From positions 186,001 through 250,000 of the forward strand of contig NZ_BMKD01000002.1 of NCBI RefSeq assembly GCF_014643835.1: a stretch of DNA of 64,000 nt. The letters are read 5' to 3'. The translations under genes were made by a program, and so were the position numbers. The DNA is from Mucilaginibacter rubeus (lineage in GTDB: Bacteria; Bacteroidota; Bacteroidia; Sphingobacteriales; Sphingobacteriaceae). The notes below the pieces were generated by a model. That model ran no database searches, was not told the DNA's origin, and worked only from the letters and a program-made list of their open reading frames with translations. Positions 8,756-17,218 of the stretch are shown here, piece after piece (position 1 is the stretch's first letter; each line of letters begins with the position of its first letter).

Positions 8756-9532
8756 TTATCCTACTAATGGTGCTAAAACCTTATCCAGTTCGTGCAGCTT
8801 AACCATGTTAGGGCCATCGCTCAGGGCATTATCAGGGTCGGGATGCGTTTCCAAAAAATAGCCATCTGCTCCAAAAGCCTTTGCTGCCAGCGCCATCATG
8901 GGCACAAAAGTACGGTCGCCGCCGGTTTTTCCTCCTGCTCCGCCCGGGCGCTGAACCGAATGGGTACAATCCATACAAACCGGGTGGCCAAAAGCTTTCA
9001 TATCGTAAATATTCCTGAAATCGACAGCTAAATTATTATAACCATACATATTGCCCCGCTCGGTTAATATCACCTGGTTATTGCCAGCTTCAATAACTTT
9101 TTGAGCCGGATAAAACATATCATGCCCCGAAAGGAACTGGGCTTTTTTTACGTTGACAATTTTACCGGTTTGAGCAGCCGCAACCAGCAGATCTGTTTGC
9201 CGGCATAAAAACGCAGGGATCTGCAATATATCGGCAACCTCGGCTACAATAGCTGCCTGGAATGGCTCATGAATATCAGTAGTAACCGGTAAACCAAAAC
9301 GCTGCTTAACATTCATTAGCATTTCCATGCCTTTCTCTAATCCAGGGCCGCGGTATGAATGAATAGATGTGCGATTGGCTTTATCAAATGACGATTTAAA
9401 GATTACCGGCACATTGTATTTCTGCCCGGCTTCGGCTACTTTTTCGGCAACAGTATATAATAACTCCTGGCTTTCCATTACACAGGGGCCAAGAATAAAG
9501 AACGGCTTTTGGCTTATTTGTTCAAACAGCAT
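8756..9532 (-). CDS. kdsA: 2-dehydro-3-deoxyphosphooctonate aldolase (Kdo-8-phosphate synthase)
   Basis: 258 residues. It condenses arabinose-5-phosphate and phosphoenolpyruvate to Kdo-8-phosphate for the lipopolysaccharide core. The family motifs FKSSFDKANRTS (45-56), RGPG (61-64) and CTHSVQRPGG (189-198) are intact. The four metal ligands known from the metal-dependent class (Cys11, His185, Glu222, Asp233 in Aquifex aeolicus) appear here as C17, H191, E228 and D239, with a constant offset of six, so this enzyme belongs to the metal-dependent class and not the E. coli type. First gene of the minus-strand envelope operon. Confidence 0.96.
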   Translation of the reverse strand: MLFEQISQKPFFILGPCVMESQELLYTVAEKVAEAGQKYNVPVIFKSSFDKANRTSIHSYRGPGLEKGMEMLMNVKQRFGLPVTTDIHEPFQAAIVAEVADILQIPAFLCRQTDLLVAAAQTGKIVNVKKAQFLSGHDMFYPAQKVIEAGNNQVILTERGNMYGYNNLAVDFRNIYDMKAFGHPVCMDCTHSVQRPGGAGGKTGGDRTFVPMMALAAKAFGADGYFLETHPDPDNALSDGPNMVKLHELDKVLAPLVG

Positions 9533-9805
9533 ATTGTTAGGATATATTTATCAGCCACAAAGATGATGATTTTTTTGAGAATCGTACAGAAGGGCCATTT
9601 CACTCCCGGGCAAACGCACATAAATAGGGTTAACAGGGTTAACACTTTTTTAAAATATTATTTACAAGATATTCATAATCAAATATTTATTCTTTTGAGG
9701 GGTTACACTACGCTAATGTTTTTGAGTGCTTAGGCAAGTCCGAATATTTAAATGTTGGCCCTGTACTTCTCCCCCTTTTTATCTAAAAATAAAAATATTA
9801 AAAAA
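9533..9805. other. Divergent intergenic region between kdsA and arsR
   Basis: AT-rich region that must hold the kdsA promoter on the minus strand (a weak CATCTTTG is seen near 9558-9565). It contains a short tandem repeat, AGGGTTAAC twice in a row, near 9626-9643. No convincing gene or RNA was found. Confidence 0.4.
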
Positions 9806-9852
9806 TTTGCGTAAGTGATTGCTTACATATAATTTTGTAAGCAATCACTTAC
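9806..9852 (+). promoter_or_regulatory. arsR promoter with two nested operator palindromes
   Basis: TTTG (9806-9809), a 20-nt spacer and TAATTTTG (9830-9837) form a full Bacteroidota promoter. A perfect 17-nt inverted repeat overlies it: GTAAGTGATTGCTTACA (9811-9827) and TGTAAGCAATCACTTAC (9836-9852), 8 nt apart. Each arm is itself nearly palindromic (TAAGnnATnnCTTA), as expected for a dimeric winged-helix repressor. One arm fills the -33/-7 spacer and the other covers the start region, which would give autorepression. Confidence 0.8.
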
Positions 9853-9870
9853 ATATTATATTTAATCTAG

Positions 9871-10200
9871 ATGAGACGAGATGTTTTCCAGGCCATTGCC
9901 GATCCAACCCGCAGGGATATCATTAACCTGATAGCCTTTAAACCCATGAACCTGAATGCCATAGCGGATAACTTTGATGTGAGCCGCCCCGCTATATCCC
10001 AGCATATAAAAATTTTAACCGAATGCGGTCTTATAGCCATTAAGAAACAGGGCCGGGAACGGTATTGCGAACCCCGCCTAAAACAGCTTGATGAGGTAGC
10101 TCAATGGGTTGAGCGCTACCGCAAGGGTTGGGATGAAAAATTTGATGCGCTCGACAATCTGCTCGAAGAATTAAAAAACAATGATAAACCTTTAAAATAA
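9871..10200 (+). CDS. ArsR/SdpR-type winged-helix transcriptional regulator
   Basis: 109 residues. It starts with MRRDVFQAIADPTRRDII, the usual opening of the SdpR-like ArsR branch, followed by the winged helix with the recognition helix in VSRPAISQHIKILTECGLI and the wing KKQGRERYCEP. No metal-binding cysteines are present, so it is not a metal sensor. It heads a cassette of two VOC proteins and an SRPBCC protein, and sits just behind the double palindrome at 9811-9852, its probable operator. A paralogue with the same neighbours type is found at 53122-53457. Confidence 0.9.
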   Translation: MRRDVFQAIADPTRRDIINLIAFKPMNLNAIADNFDVSRPAISQHIKILTECGLIAIKKQGRERYCEPRLKQLDEVAQWVERYRKGWDEKFDALDNLLEELKNNDKPLK

Positions 10201-10206
10201 TCAATT

Positions 10207-10626
10207 ATGACGAAGCAATTCTGGATCAATCTGCCTGTAAAAAATGTAAATGTATCAAAGGAGTTTTTCAGCAAACTCGGCTTTCGGTTTAACTCGCAAT
10301 TTGGTAACGGCCCAAATTCTGCAGCCATGCAGGTTGGCGAAAAGGATGTTACAGTAATGCTTTTTGACGAAAGCACCTTTAAAGGCTTTGTTGAAAACTG
10401 CGGTCTTGCGGATACGGCCAAGGGAGTTGAAGTTCTGCTGTCTATCGACGCGGAAAGCAAGGAAGAAGTTGATGAGCTGGCTCAAAAGGCTATCGAAGCC
10501 GGTGGCAAAAGCAATCACAAGCCCAGGGAAATGGATGGCTGGATGTACGGCTGCCTGTTTACCGATCCTGATGGCCATAGCTGGAATGTGCTGCACATGG
10601 ATATGAGCAAAATGCCAGGGAGATAA
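10207..10626 (+). CDS. VOC-superfamily (glyoxalase-like) protein
   Basis: 139 residues forming one vicinal-oxygen-chelate module pair: FWINLPVKNVNVSKEFFSKL at the start, and the closing GCLFTDPDGHSWNVLHMDM. VOC proteins include glyoxalase, dioxygenases and antibiotic-binding proteins; nothing here tells which. It begins 6 nt after the arsR stop, so it is in the same transcript. Confidence 0.83.
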   Translation: MTKQFWINLPVKNVNVSKEFFSKLGFRFNSQFGNGPNSAAMQVGEKDVTVMLFDESTFKGFVENCGLADTAKGVEVLLSIDAESKEEVDELAQKAIEAGGKSNHKPREMDGWMYGCLFTDPDGHSWNVLHMDMSKMPGR

Positions 10627-10696
10627 AAAATCATTTTGTCGCTAATGCCCCCTTATCTCGTCGTTTTTGGACACTATTAGCCCTTGCCAGGGCAGG

Positions 10697-10704
10697 TAAC
10701 TTTG
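10697..10704 (+). promoter_or_regulatory. Candidate internal -7 box before the second VOC gene
   Basis: TAACTTTG fits TAnnTTTG and lies 46 nt before the start at 10750, in a 123-nt gap of the cassette. The nearest TTTG is 27 nt upstream, more than the usual 19-21, so this may be a weak secondary promoter. Confidence 0.35.
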
Positions 10705-10749
10705 AGATATCAAAAGCAACAAATTTTTAATCAATAAAAAACAGAAACC

Positions 10750-11238
10750 ATGGCAACATTTAAAGCAACCCAGAAAGTAACCCCTTTTTTATGGTTTAAC
10801 GGCAACCTTGAAGAAGCATTGAAATTTTATACTTCGGTATTCAAAAACTCCGAAAGCGAAGTAAGCTCGCTTACCGATCCCGGCAATGGTCGTAAAATGT
10901 TAGTTGGAACATTTCGTATCGAAGACCAGCAGTTTTTAGCGCTGGATGGAGGACCGATGTTTAACTTTTCGCCGGCTACTTCCTTTTATATAAACTGCAA
11001 AACCCAGGAGGAAATTGATTACCTGTGGGAAGCACTGCCTGCAGGGGGTGGCAAAACCAGTCAGTGCGGCTGGCTCGACGATAAATTCGGCGTTACCTGG
11101 CAAATTGTTCCTGAAGTTATGAGCGAATTACTTTATAACAACGAAAACCCTGAAAAAGCCAAAAAAGTTATGGCTGCCATGATGAAGATGACCAAAATGG
11201 ATATCAAGCTTTTGCAGGAAGCTAACGATAACGATTAA
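10750..11238 (+). CDS. VOC-family protein (PhnB / 3-demethylubiquinone-methyltransferase-like)
   Basis: 162 residues. KVTPFLWFNGNLEEALKFYT at the start and SQCGWLDDKFGVTWQIVPEV later are the signatures of the PhnB-like VOC group, annotated in databases as 3-demethylubiquinone-9 3-methyltransferase domain although most members are not methyltransferases. The C-terminal helix is KAKKVMAAMMKMTKMDI. It belongs to the ArsR cassette between the first VOC gene and the SRPBCC gene. Confidence 0.88.
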   Translation: MATFKATQKVTPFLWFNGNLEEALKFYTSVFKNSESEVSSLTDPGNGRKMLVGTFRIEDQQFLALDGGPMFNFSPATSFYINCKTQEEIDYLWEALPAGGGKTSQCGWLDDKFGVTWQIVPEVMSELLYNNENPEKAKKVMAAMMKMTKMDIKLLQEANDND

Positions 11239-11262
11239 TCAATCACCTAAATAAAAAACACC

Positions 11263-11763
11263 ATGATCACCACAAAAAATCAAACAGAAATTAAGGCCGA
11301 ACCCGGCAAACAGGAGCTTTTTATAACCCGCGAATTTGAAGCACCACGCGAGCTTGTTTTCAGAGCTTTTACCGATCCTGAGCTTATTGTTAGATGGCTG
11401 GGGCCGCGCGAACTTAAAATGCGCATAGATAAGTTTGACTGCCGCAGCGGAGGCGCTTACCGTTATATCCATACCGACCCTGCTGGTAATGATTATGGCT
11501 TTCATGGTGTTATCCATGATGTAACCGCGCCTGAGCGTATCATCCAAACATTTGAGTTTGAAGGATTGCCCGAAAGTGGTCATGTTACCTTAGAAACTAC
11601 CCGATTTGAAGCCCTTCCTGATAATAGAACAAAAGTAACCGTTCAGTCGGTTTTTCAATCCGCGGCAGATCGGGATGGCATGCTGCAATCGGGTATGGAA
11701 CGGGGCGTAAATGATTCGCACAGCCGTTTGGATGAACTGTTTGAAGCAGGGGAAATTATTTGA
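11263..11763 (+). CDS. SRPBCC (AHSA1/START-like) protein
   Basis: 166 residues of the Aha1/CalC-type helix-grip fold: ITREFEAPRELVFRAFTDPE, RWLGPRELKMRIDKFDCRSG and the final helix QSGMERGVNDSHSRLDEL. These small ligand-binding proteins are regularly paired with SdpR-type ArsR regulators, and here it ends such a cassette, 24 nt after the PhnB-like gene. Ligand unknown. The plus-strand transcript is followed by an AAAGC-rich tract. Confidence 0.88.
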   Translation: MITTKNQTEIKAEPGKQELFITREFEAPRELVFRAFTDPELIVRWLGPRELKMRIDKFDCRSGGAYRYIHTDPAGNDYGFHGVIHDVTAPERIIQTFEFEGLPESGHVTLETTRFEALPDNRTKVTVQSVFQSAADRDGMLQSGMERGVNDSHSRLDELFEAGEII

Positions 11764-11800
11764 AAGCTAAAAGCAGAAAGCACAAAGCTTAAAGCTAATT
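11763..11800. repeat. Degenerate AAAGC/AAAGCT tract
   Basis: After the SRPBCC stop the sequence repeats variants of AAAGCTAAAAGC and AAAGCACAAAGC several times. Such tracts are frequent between genes in Sphingobacteriaceae; no terminator hairpin is obvious. Confidence 0.45.
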
Positions 11801-11824
11801 TTTAACGCAATTCATAATATCCTG

Positions 11825-12073
11825 TTATTGCGTACCCTTTTTGATTGCTTCAAGTATCGTTCTCATTTTTTCCCGGACAGCAGTTGTGCTGATCTCATGC
11901 TTCATCGCCATCAGGCATTTGCGGCAAAGGCAATCCGGGTAGGTTAAGCGGATATAGTCGCGCTCCTGGTCGGTGAAGCTGATGCCCTGGCACTGGCACA
12001 ACAGGATGCTGCCTACTTTGCATTCAAACGGCTCTTTACACCGGGGGCAGTATTTATTTTCATGCTTTGTCAT
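11825..12073 (-). CDS. Small cysteine-rich CWC-type protein
   Basis: 82 residues with eight cysteines grouped as CPRCKEPFEC, LCQC and CLCRKC, so a small zinc-binding protein of the cysteine-rich CWC type (PF14375-like) is likely. The function of the family is unknown. It is the gene after metE on the same strand, separated by a strong terminator-like hairpin, so it is probably read only by read-through or from its own promoter. Confidence 0.8.
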   Translation of the reverse strand: MTKHENKYCPRCKEPFECKVGSILLCQCQGISFTDQERDYIRLTYPDCLCRKCLMAMKHEISTTAVREKMRTILEAIKKGTQ

Positions 12074-12084
12074 ATTAGGTATAT

Positions 12085-12122
12085 AAAACTGCTGTGCACC
12101 TGTTACGGTACACAGTAGTTTT
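12085..12122 (-). terminator. metE terminator
   Basis: A 16-bp stem with one mismatch (AAAACTGCTGTGCACC against GGTACACAGTAGTTTT) and a 6-nt loop directly follows the metE stop on the minus strand and ends in a U-rich run. Confidence 0.8.
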
Positions 12123-12128
12123 TTTTAT

Positions 12129-14453
12129 TTAAGCAGTTACATTGCTGATAACATTTTCGCGGACAGCTTTCGCGGCTTCAACCATTTCTATTAAGGCTTT
12201 TTGGGTTTCATCCCAGCCCCGTGTTTTTAAGCCACAATCGGGATTTACCCAAAGCTGGGCATCGGGTATTACGGCCTGGGCGCGTTTAAGCAAACGGATC
12301 ATTTCCTCCCTGTTGGGTACGCGGGGCGAATGGATATCATATACACCGGGGCCAATTTCATTAGGATACTTAAAATCGGCAAAAACATCCAGCAGCTCCA
12401 TTTGCGAACGCGATGTTTCTATCGTGATCACATCGGCATCCATATCGGCTATGCTTTTAATAATGTCATTAAACTCCGAATAGCACATGTGCGTGTGGAT
12501 CTGTGTACTGTCCTGAACGCCGCTCGCCGAAATCCGGAAAGCTTTAACTGCCCAGTCGAGGTAATTTGCCCTGTCATCCCTGCGAAGCGGTAATCCTTCA
12601 CGAATGGCCGGTTCATCTATCTGGATGATCTTGATACCGGCGCTTTCCAGGTCACAAACTTCGTCACGAATGGCCAATGCTATCTGCGTACAGGTTTCGG
12701 AACGGGGCTGGTCATTGCGCACAAACGACCATTGCAAAATAGTCACCGGGCCGGTTAACATACCCTTCATCCATTTTGAGGTTAACGATTGCGCATAAGC
12801 CGACCATTTTACCGTCATAGGCTGTGGCCTTGATACATCGCCATAAATAACCGGTGGCTTAACACAGCGGCTGCCATAGCTTTGCACCCAGCCATTTTGT
12901 GTAAAGGTAAAACCGGCCAGTTGTTCGCCAAAGTACTCAACCATATCATTACGTTCAAACTCGCCATGTACCAGCACATCCAACCCTATTTCTTCCTGCC
13001 ATTTTATAGCCTTTTCAGTTTCGGTAGCTATCAGTTTGTTATACTCCCCCAGGGTTATCGCACCTTTTTTTAATTGGGCACGCCAGCTTCGTACTTCGGT
13101 TGTTTGCGGGAACGAACCAATAGTTGTGGTAGCAAAAAGCGGCAGGTCAAGCAGTTGCTGCTGCTGTTCTTTCCGTGCAGGAAAAGCACTTATACGCTTT
13201 GCATCATTTTCGGTGATGGCGCTTACACGCTGTTTAACTGCTGGGTTATGGATCAGTGCAGATGTTCGGCGGGCCTCGTTTGCCTGCCGGTTTTTTGCCA
13301 GTTGATGCAGGCTGCTATCGCTCACCACATCTTCCGATAACTTGCTGAGCAATACCACTTCGTTTATTTTCTGCCGCGCAAAAGCCAGCCACTGTTTAAT
13401 TTCAGGAGTAAGCACTTCATCGTTGGTTTCATTTTGCAGATCGCATGGCGAATGGATCAATGAGCATGAAGGGGCTATCCAAACGCGGTCGGCACCTAAT
13501 TTATCCTTCGCATTCTTTATAATGACCAGCGAGTTAACAAAATCATTTTTCCAGATATTGCGCCCGTCAACAACACCTAAAGAAAGGATAGTTTTTTGGG
13601 GCAGATGCTCTATTACTTCATTCAATTGCTGAGGCGCCCGCACTAAATCGACATGTAAAACATCAACAGGTAAAGTTGCCGCTAATTGAGTGTTATCGCC
13701 CAGGCGTTCAAAATAAGTTGCCAAAACTATCTTCAGGAAAGGAAATTCTTTCCTCAATTGCTTATAGGTATCTTTAAATACCTCCTGTTGTTTTTCGCTT
13801 AAATCAAGCGCTAAAAACGGCTCATCAAACTGGACCCATTCGGCACCCAAAGCTTTAAGCTTATTCAGGATATCAAAATAAACAGGCAGCAGATTTTTGA
13901 TCAGGTCTATCCTATCGAAACCAGCCTCTTTCTCTTTGCCCAACAACAGGTACGATACAGGCCCGATCAACACCGGCTTGCTAACGATGCCCAATTGTTT
14001 AGCCTCATAAAACTCATCGATAACTTTGGTGGAGAAAAGTTTAAACTGCTGGTCTTTATAAAACTCGGGTACTATGTAATGGTAATTGGTATCAAACCAT
14101 TTGGTCATTTCCATGGCTACCACATCCAATCCATCTTTTTGATAGCCGCGGGCCATAGCAAAATACAGATCGAGCTCGGTATTGCCTTTTTGACTGATCA
14201 CTTCATGATAGCGTTTAGGAATAGCGCCAAACATCAGTGAATGATCAAGCACCTGGTCATAAAATGAAAAATCATTTGATGGGATCACGTCGATCCCGGC
14301 TTCTTTTTGCAGCAGCCAGTTTTCTTCCCTGATGTATTTACCCACGGTAAGCACATTTTTTAAGCCCGTTTTGCCTGCCCAATAGTTTTCGCAGACTTTT
14401 TTCAATTCGCGCCGGCTACCAATACGCGGGTAACCTAAATTTTGCGTTAGCAT
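12129..14453 (-). CDS. metE: Cobalamin-independent methionine synthase
   Basis: 774 residues, full length for MetE. It moves a methyl group from 5-methyltetrahydropteroyltri-glutamate to homocysteine. The N-terminal barrel starts with NLGYPRIGSRRELKK, and the C-terminal barrel has the zinc ligands in HMCYSEF (about 655) and NPDCGLKTRGW (about 738) plus the DEP motif in IQIDEPAIREG. A cobalamin riboswitch at 14638-14808 precedes it, so it should be shut off when vitamin B12 is present and a B12-dependent MetH elsewhere in the genome can take over. Confidence 0.97.
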   Translation of the reverse strand: MLTQNLGYPRIGSRRELKKVCENYWAGKTGLKNVLTVGKYIREENWLLQKEAGIDVIPSNDFSFYDQVLDHSLMFGAIPKRYHEVISQKGNTELDLYFAMARGYQKDGLDVVAMEMTKWFDTNYHYIVPEFYKDQQFKLFSTKVIDEFYEAKQLGIVSKPVLIGPVSYLLLGKEKEAGFDRIDLIKNLLPVYFDILNKLKALGAEWVQFDEPFLALDLSEKQQEVFKDTYKQLRKEFPFLKIVLATYFERLGDNTQLAATLPVDVLHVDLVRAPQQLNEVIEHLPQKTILSLGVVDGRNIWKNDFVNSLVIIKNAKDKLGADRVWIAPSCSLIHSPCDLQNETNDEVLTPEIKQWLAFARQKINEVVLLSKLSEDVVSDSSLHQLAKNRQANEARRTSALIHNPAVKQRVSAITENDAKRISAFPARKEQQQQLLDLPLFATTTIGSFPQTTEVRSWRAQLKKGAITLGEYNKLIATETEKAIKWQEEIGLDVLVHGEFERNDMVEYFGEQLAGFTFTQNGWVQSYGSRCVKPPVIYGDVSRPQPMTVKWSAYAQSLTSKWMKGMLTGPVTILQWSFVRNDQPRSETCTQIALAIRDEVCDLESAGIKIIQIDEPAIREGLPLRRDDRANYLDWAVKAFRISASGVQDSTQIHTHMCYSEFNDIIKSIADMDADVITIETSRSQMELLDVFADFKYPNEIGPGVYDIHSPRVPNREEMIRLLKRAQAVIPDAQLWVNPDCGLKTRGWDETQKALIEMVEAAKAVRENVISNVTA

Positions 14454-14554
14454 TTCTTTTAATTGATTAAATGAATAAATCGGTTAAAAGCCCTTTCAGC
14501 TAAGCTTCGTAATGTTTTATGATATGTAAAATATGGAGAGAATATATGGTCACA

Positions 14555-14570
14555 GCCCGTCATAACGGGC
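14555..14570 (-). promoter_or_regulatory. Hairpin between riboswitch and metE (possible expression platform)
   Basis: GCCCGT and ACGGGC form a 6-bp GC-rich stem with a 4-nt loop about 100 nt upstream of the metE start and 70 nt after the aptamer. It has no U tract right after it, so it may act as an antisequester or terminator part; the mechanism is not clear from the sequence. Confidence 0.4.
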
Positions 14571-14637
14571 CATAGACCCAAACAGGCAAGTAATCATAAC
14601 CCAGACCAAGCTTCATACCGCGAAAGCATTGTCAATT

Positions 14638-14808
14638 CAGTATTAGGCAGGTCTCCTGACTTGTAACATTTTTGCCGTCCTTCCCATCCCCATTCATCAG
14701 GACAGTGGACATTACTGGCAAAAACCTTTGTGTTACTTACAGTTGCGCGACAGTTCGTGATTTACACACGATTCCCTATTAATCTACAATTAAGTAAAAC
14801 CTATACCG
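14638..14808 (-). ncRNA. Cobalamin (B12) riboswitch aptamer
   Basis: On the minus strand the hallmarks occur in order: AGGGAATC near the 5' end, GTCGCGCAACTGT, the GTCCACTG segment, and the B12 box AGTCAGGAGACCTGCCT at 14645-14661. The ends pair as P1 (14800-14808 with 14638-14647, one bulge). It lies in the leader of metE, the standard target for B12 repression. The aptamer call is secure, its exact ends less so. Confidence 0.95.
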
Positions 14809-14970
14809 GTTGATGAAGTAAAGTAAAGAACTTATCGGGGCAAATATAAGGATCTGCCGGCTGAATATTCAGGTTATTTCTTGGTTAAATTGTAACCCGC
14901 ACAATGGTCAACAAACAGATCAGCCTAATAAAGCGTTGAATTGTACCATTCTTATGTATCATTGTAAAAC

Positions 14971-15004
14971 AGGTGAAGCCGATAATTAATTACCGGCTTC
15001 ACCT
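14971..15004 (-). terminator. Terminator of the MFS gene
   Basis: An 11-bp perfect stem (AGGTGAAGCCG with CGGCTTCACCT) with a 12-nt AT-rich loop lies 25 nt after the MFS stop on the minus strand, followed by a short T-rich stretch. Confidence 0.75.
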
Positions 15005-15029
15005 ATTATTTAAGGCGATGTCATTCAGC

Positions 15030-16268
15030 TTATACAGCTACCTCAGCATTTAAAATAACAGCCGCTTCTTCTTGTTTTTGGTGCGAAGCCCTCGCTTTGA
15101 TGAAAAGCACCAGTGTAACAACAGCCAGTATCGCGAACGATAAATAAGCGGTTCCTAATAACTGCTGATTTTTGATGGCCATAATATTTACAATGCCGTA
15201 GCTAAAAAATGAAGTGATAATATAAAGTGAGCCGCCGGTCACGCCGCTTGCGATACCCGCATTTTTTGAAAACCGGCCTAAACAGTAAGCAAATATATTA
15301 TTGAATATAAAGCCAGATAATAGGTGGACCAATGCTGTAAATGCCATCAGCGTAAATAAATTTGTTTTAATCCCTGCTGTAAACACCATTAAAGCTGCAA
15401 AGCCTAATTGCAGTGCAAGCGCTATCGATACTTTTTTGATAAGCGGTTTCCTGATGAGGGTTTTTGAAATAATACCGCCCGCCATCAATGATACCCCCGA
15501 AAGCAGCGAACAATAACCGGTTACCACAGGCGACAAATGAAATACATGCTCAATTATAAAAGGGCTGCTCATACCATACACCACCAGCATGGCATAGCTC
15601 AGGGAGATCAGGATGAGGCCCAGGGAAAAATCGCGGGTTTTAATGGTAGCCAGGTAAACCTGCAGAATACTTTTAGCTTTGAACGGGTGATAATTTTTTA
15701 ATGATTCGCCACCGTATACCAGCTCTAAAACAAGTAGCGAAAGAGTGGCTATTCCCAGGAAAAGGAAATTGGATTCCCAGCCAAAGGCAGCTTCAAGGTA
15801 ACCTCCGATAAAAGGCGCTACAATAGGCGCGGTTGCCCAGATGATAGAAAAAAGGCTGGTATAATGTTTAAGCTGCTCGCCCGAATACATATCTACAAAG
15901 TATGCCCTCTTCCCTACTACAATAAGCGCTACCGTGATGCCCTGCAAAATACGCATTGCATAAATAAGCTCGATATTATGACAGATAGCTATGACAAAAC
16001 TTGCAAATGCAAACACCAGTAAAGAGACAGTACCGATACGGTACCGGCCAAAGCTATCGAGCAAGCTGCCAACAAACAACTGACTAACGCCCGAACTGAT
16101 CATAAACGCGATGAGCGAAAGCTGAACGGCCGAATTATTGACAGCTAATTCCCTGGCCATAGAAGGTAGGGAAGGTATATAAATATCAGTTGCAAAACCC
16201 GAAAGCGGGATCAGCGCGAACGCTAAAATTGTGCTGATGCCCCTGTGATGTTCTTTTATAAGTTTCAT
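15030..16268 (-). CDS. MFS drug-efflux-type transporter (Bcr/CflA-like, DHA1)
   Basis: 412 residues with twelve hydrophobic segments. The N-terminus FATDIYIPSLPSMARELAV and the motif A region GSLLDSFGRYRIG are typical of the Bcr/CflA branch of 12-TM drug:proton antiporters. It faces a TetR gene across a 348-nt gap that holds a matching pair of operator sites, so it is probably the pump that this TetR represses. The exported compound is unknown. Confidence 0.87.
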   Translation of the reverse strand: MKLIKEHHRGISTILAFALIPLSGFATDIYIPSLPSMARELAVNNSAVQLSLIAFMISSGVSQLFVGSLLDSFGRYRIGTVSLLVFAFASFVIAICHNIELIYAMRILQGITVALIVVGKRAYFVDMYSGEQLKHYTSLFSIIWATAPIVAPFIGGYLEAAFGWESNFLFLGIATLSLLVLELVYGGESLKNYHPFKAKSILQVYLATIKTRDFSLGLILISLSYAMLVVYGMSSPFIIEHVFHLSPVVTGYCSLLSGVSLMAGGIISKTLIRKPLIKKVSIALALQLGFAALMVFTAGIKTNLFTLMAFTALVHLLSGFIFNNIFAYCLGRFSKNAGIASGVTGGSLYIITSFFSYGIVNIMAIKNQQLLGTAYLSFAILAVVTLVLFIKARASHQKQEEAAVILNAEVAV

Positions 16269-16328
16269 AGCTTAATGTTAAAATTTAACAAATCGTAAAA
16301 ACAGTATGCTGTGCGTTTTTATTTAAAA

Positions 16329-16371
16329 CAAAAGTAGACTAATTGGTTTATTAAATAAAACCATTTGGTCT
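16329..16371 (-). promoter_or_regulatory. MFS promoter with inverted-repeat TetR operator
   Basis: TACTTTTG on the minus strand (16329-16336) fits the -7 consensus. Directly upstream lies AGACTAATTGGTTT (16336-16349) and its near-perfect inverse AAACCATTTGGTCT (16358-16371). The same half-site recurs in the TetR promoter at 16578-16591, so both genes are probably controlled by the same repressor. Confidence 0.7.
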
Positions 16372-16566
16372 GCTTTTAACCATGTTTACATTACTATGTC
16401 AATCACTGCTTAGCCGGCTTATAAATACAGGCATTCATAAGATAAGTGTAAAAAAATCAACCTAAAGTTATACATTCACAAACCAAACCTGAAAATAAAA
16501 CACTAACTAACAGCTATTTACAAATAATAAAACACTCAGTTAATTTCAACCAGCCAATCAACGGCC

Positions 16567-16598
16567 TTTATTTTTTTAAACCATTTAGTCTATATTTG
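16567..16598 (+). promoter_or_regulatory. tetR promoter with operator half-site
   Basis: TTTA (16567-16570), a 20-nt spacer and TATATTTG (16591-16598) resemble a Bacteroidota promoter. AAACCATTTAGTCT (16578-16591), the same motif as in the MFS promoter, fills the spacer, which would allow autorepression. Confidence 0.7.
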
Positions 16599-16616
16599 CA
16601 TAGTAAATAACTGAAG

Positions 16617-17213
16617 ATGAGCAAAGGCGAGCAAAAAAGGCAATTCATTATTGAGCAGGCAGCGATTTTATTTAATGAGAGGGGAATTGCCGGCACTTCG
16701 GTTGATGAGATACTTGAAGTTGCCAATACCAGTAAGGGATGTTTTTATGGCCATTTTGAAAGCAAAGACGAACTGGCACAAGCCGCTGTTGATTACCTTT
16801 TAGGAAAACTAAACGACAGGAGGAACAACACAGTAAGCAAACATAAAACTGCCATTGCCAAGATCAATGCCGCTTTAGACAACAGCAAAAATCCATTGAA
16901 AAGCTATATTGAAGGCGGCTGCCCGATAGTTAATTTTTCGACAGAGACGGATGATACTAACCCGGCCATCAAAAAAAAGTTAAAAGACATGGTTGATACC
17001 GCTATAACAACCTATGCCAATATTATTCAGGACGGAATTAGTAATGGAGAACTCTCAAACGCCATAAACCCCGTTGAATTTGCAACCCGGATGATGCTTT
17101 CGATAGAAGGAGGCAACGCGATCTGCAGGGTATTAAACAGCACAAAACCAATGCAGATCATGATCAATAGCCTGAAAACTGAACTGGCATCATATGCCCT
17201 GGAAAAAGCATAA
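16617..17213 (+). CDS. TetR/AcrR-family transcriptional repressor
   Basis: 198 residues. The N-terminal helix-turn-helix is QFIIEQAAILFNERGIAGTS followed by VDEILEVANTSKGCFYGHF, a canonical TetR domain; the rest is the helical ligand-binding domain with GGCPIVNFSTE, a stretch seen in the TetR_C group of oxidant- or drug-responsive members. It is divergent from the MFS pump, and matching operators sit in both promoters. The gene converges on the TlpA-like gene with 5 nt between stops and no terminator. Confidence 0.9.
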   Translation: MSKGEQKRQFIIEQAAILFNERGIAGTSVDEILEVANTSKGCFYGHFESKDELAQAAVDYLLGKLNDRRNNTVSKHKTAIAKINAALDNSKNPLKSYIEGGCPIVNFSTETDDTNPAIKKKLKDMVDTAITTYANIIQDGISNGELSNAINPVEFATRMMLSIEGGNAICRVLNSTKPMQIMINSLKTELASYALEKA

Positions 17214-17218
17214 ACACA

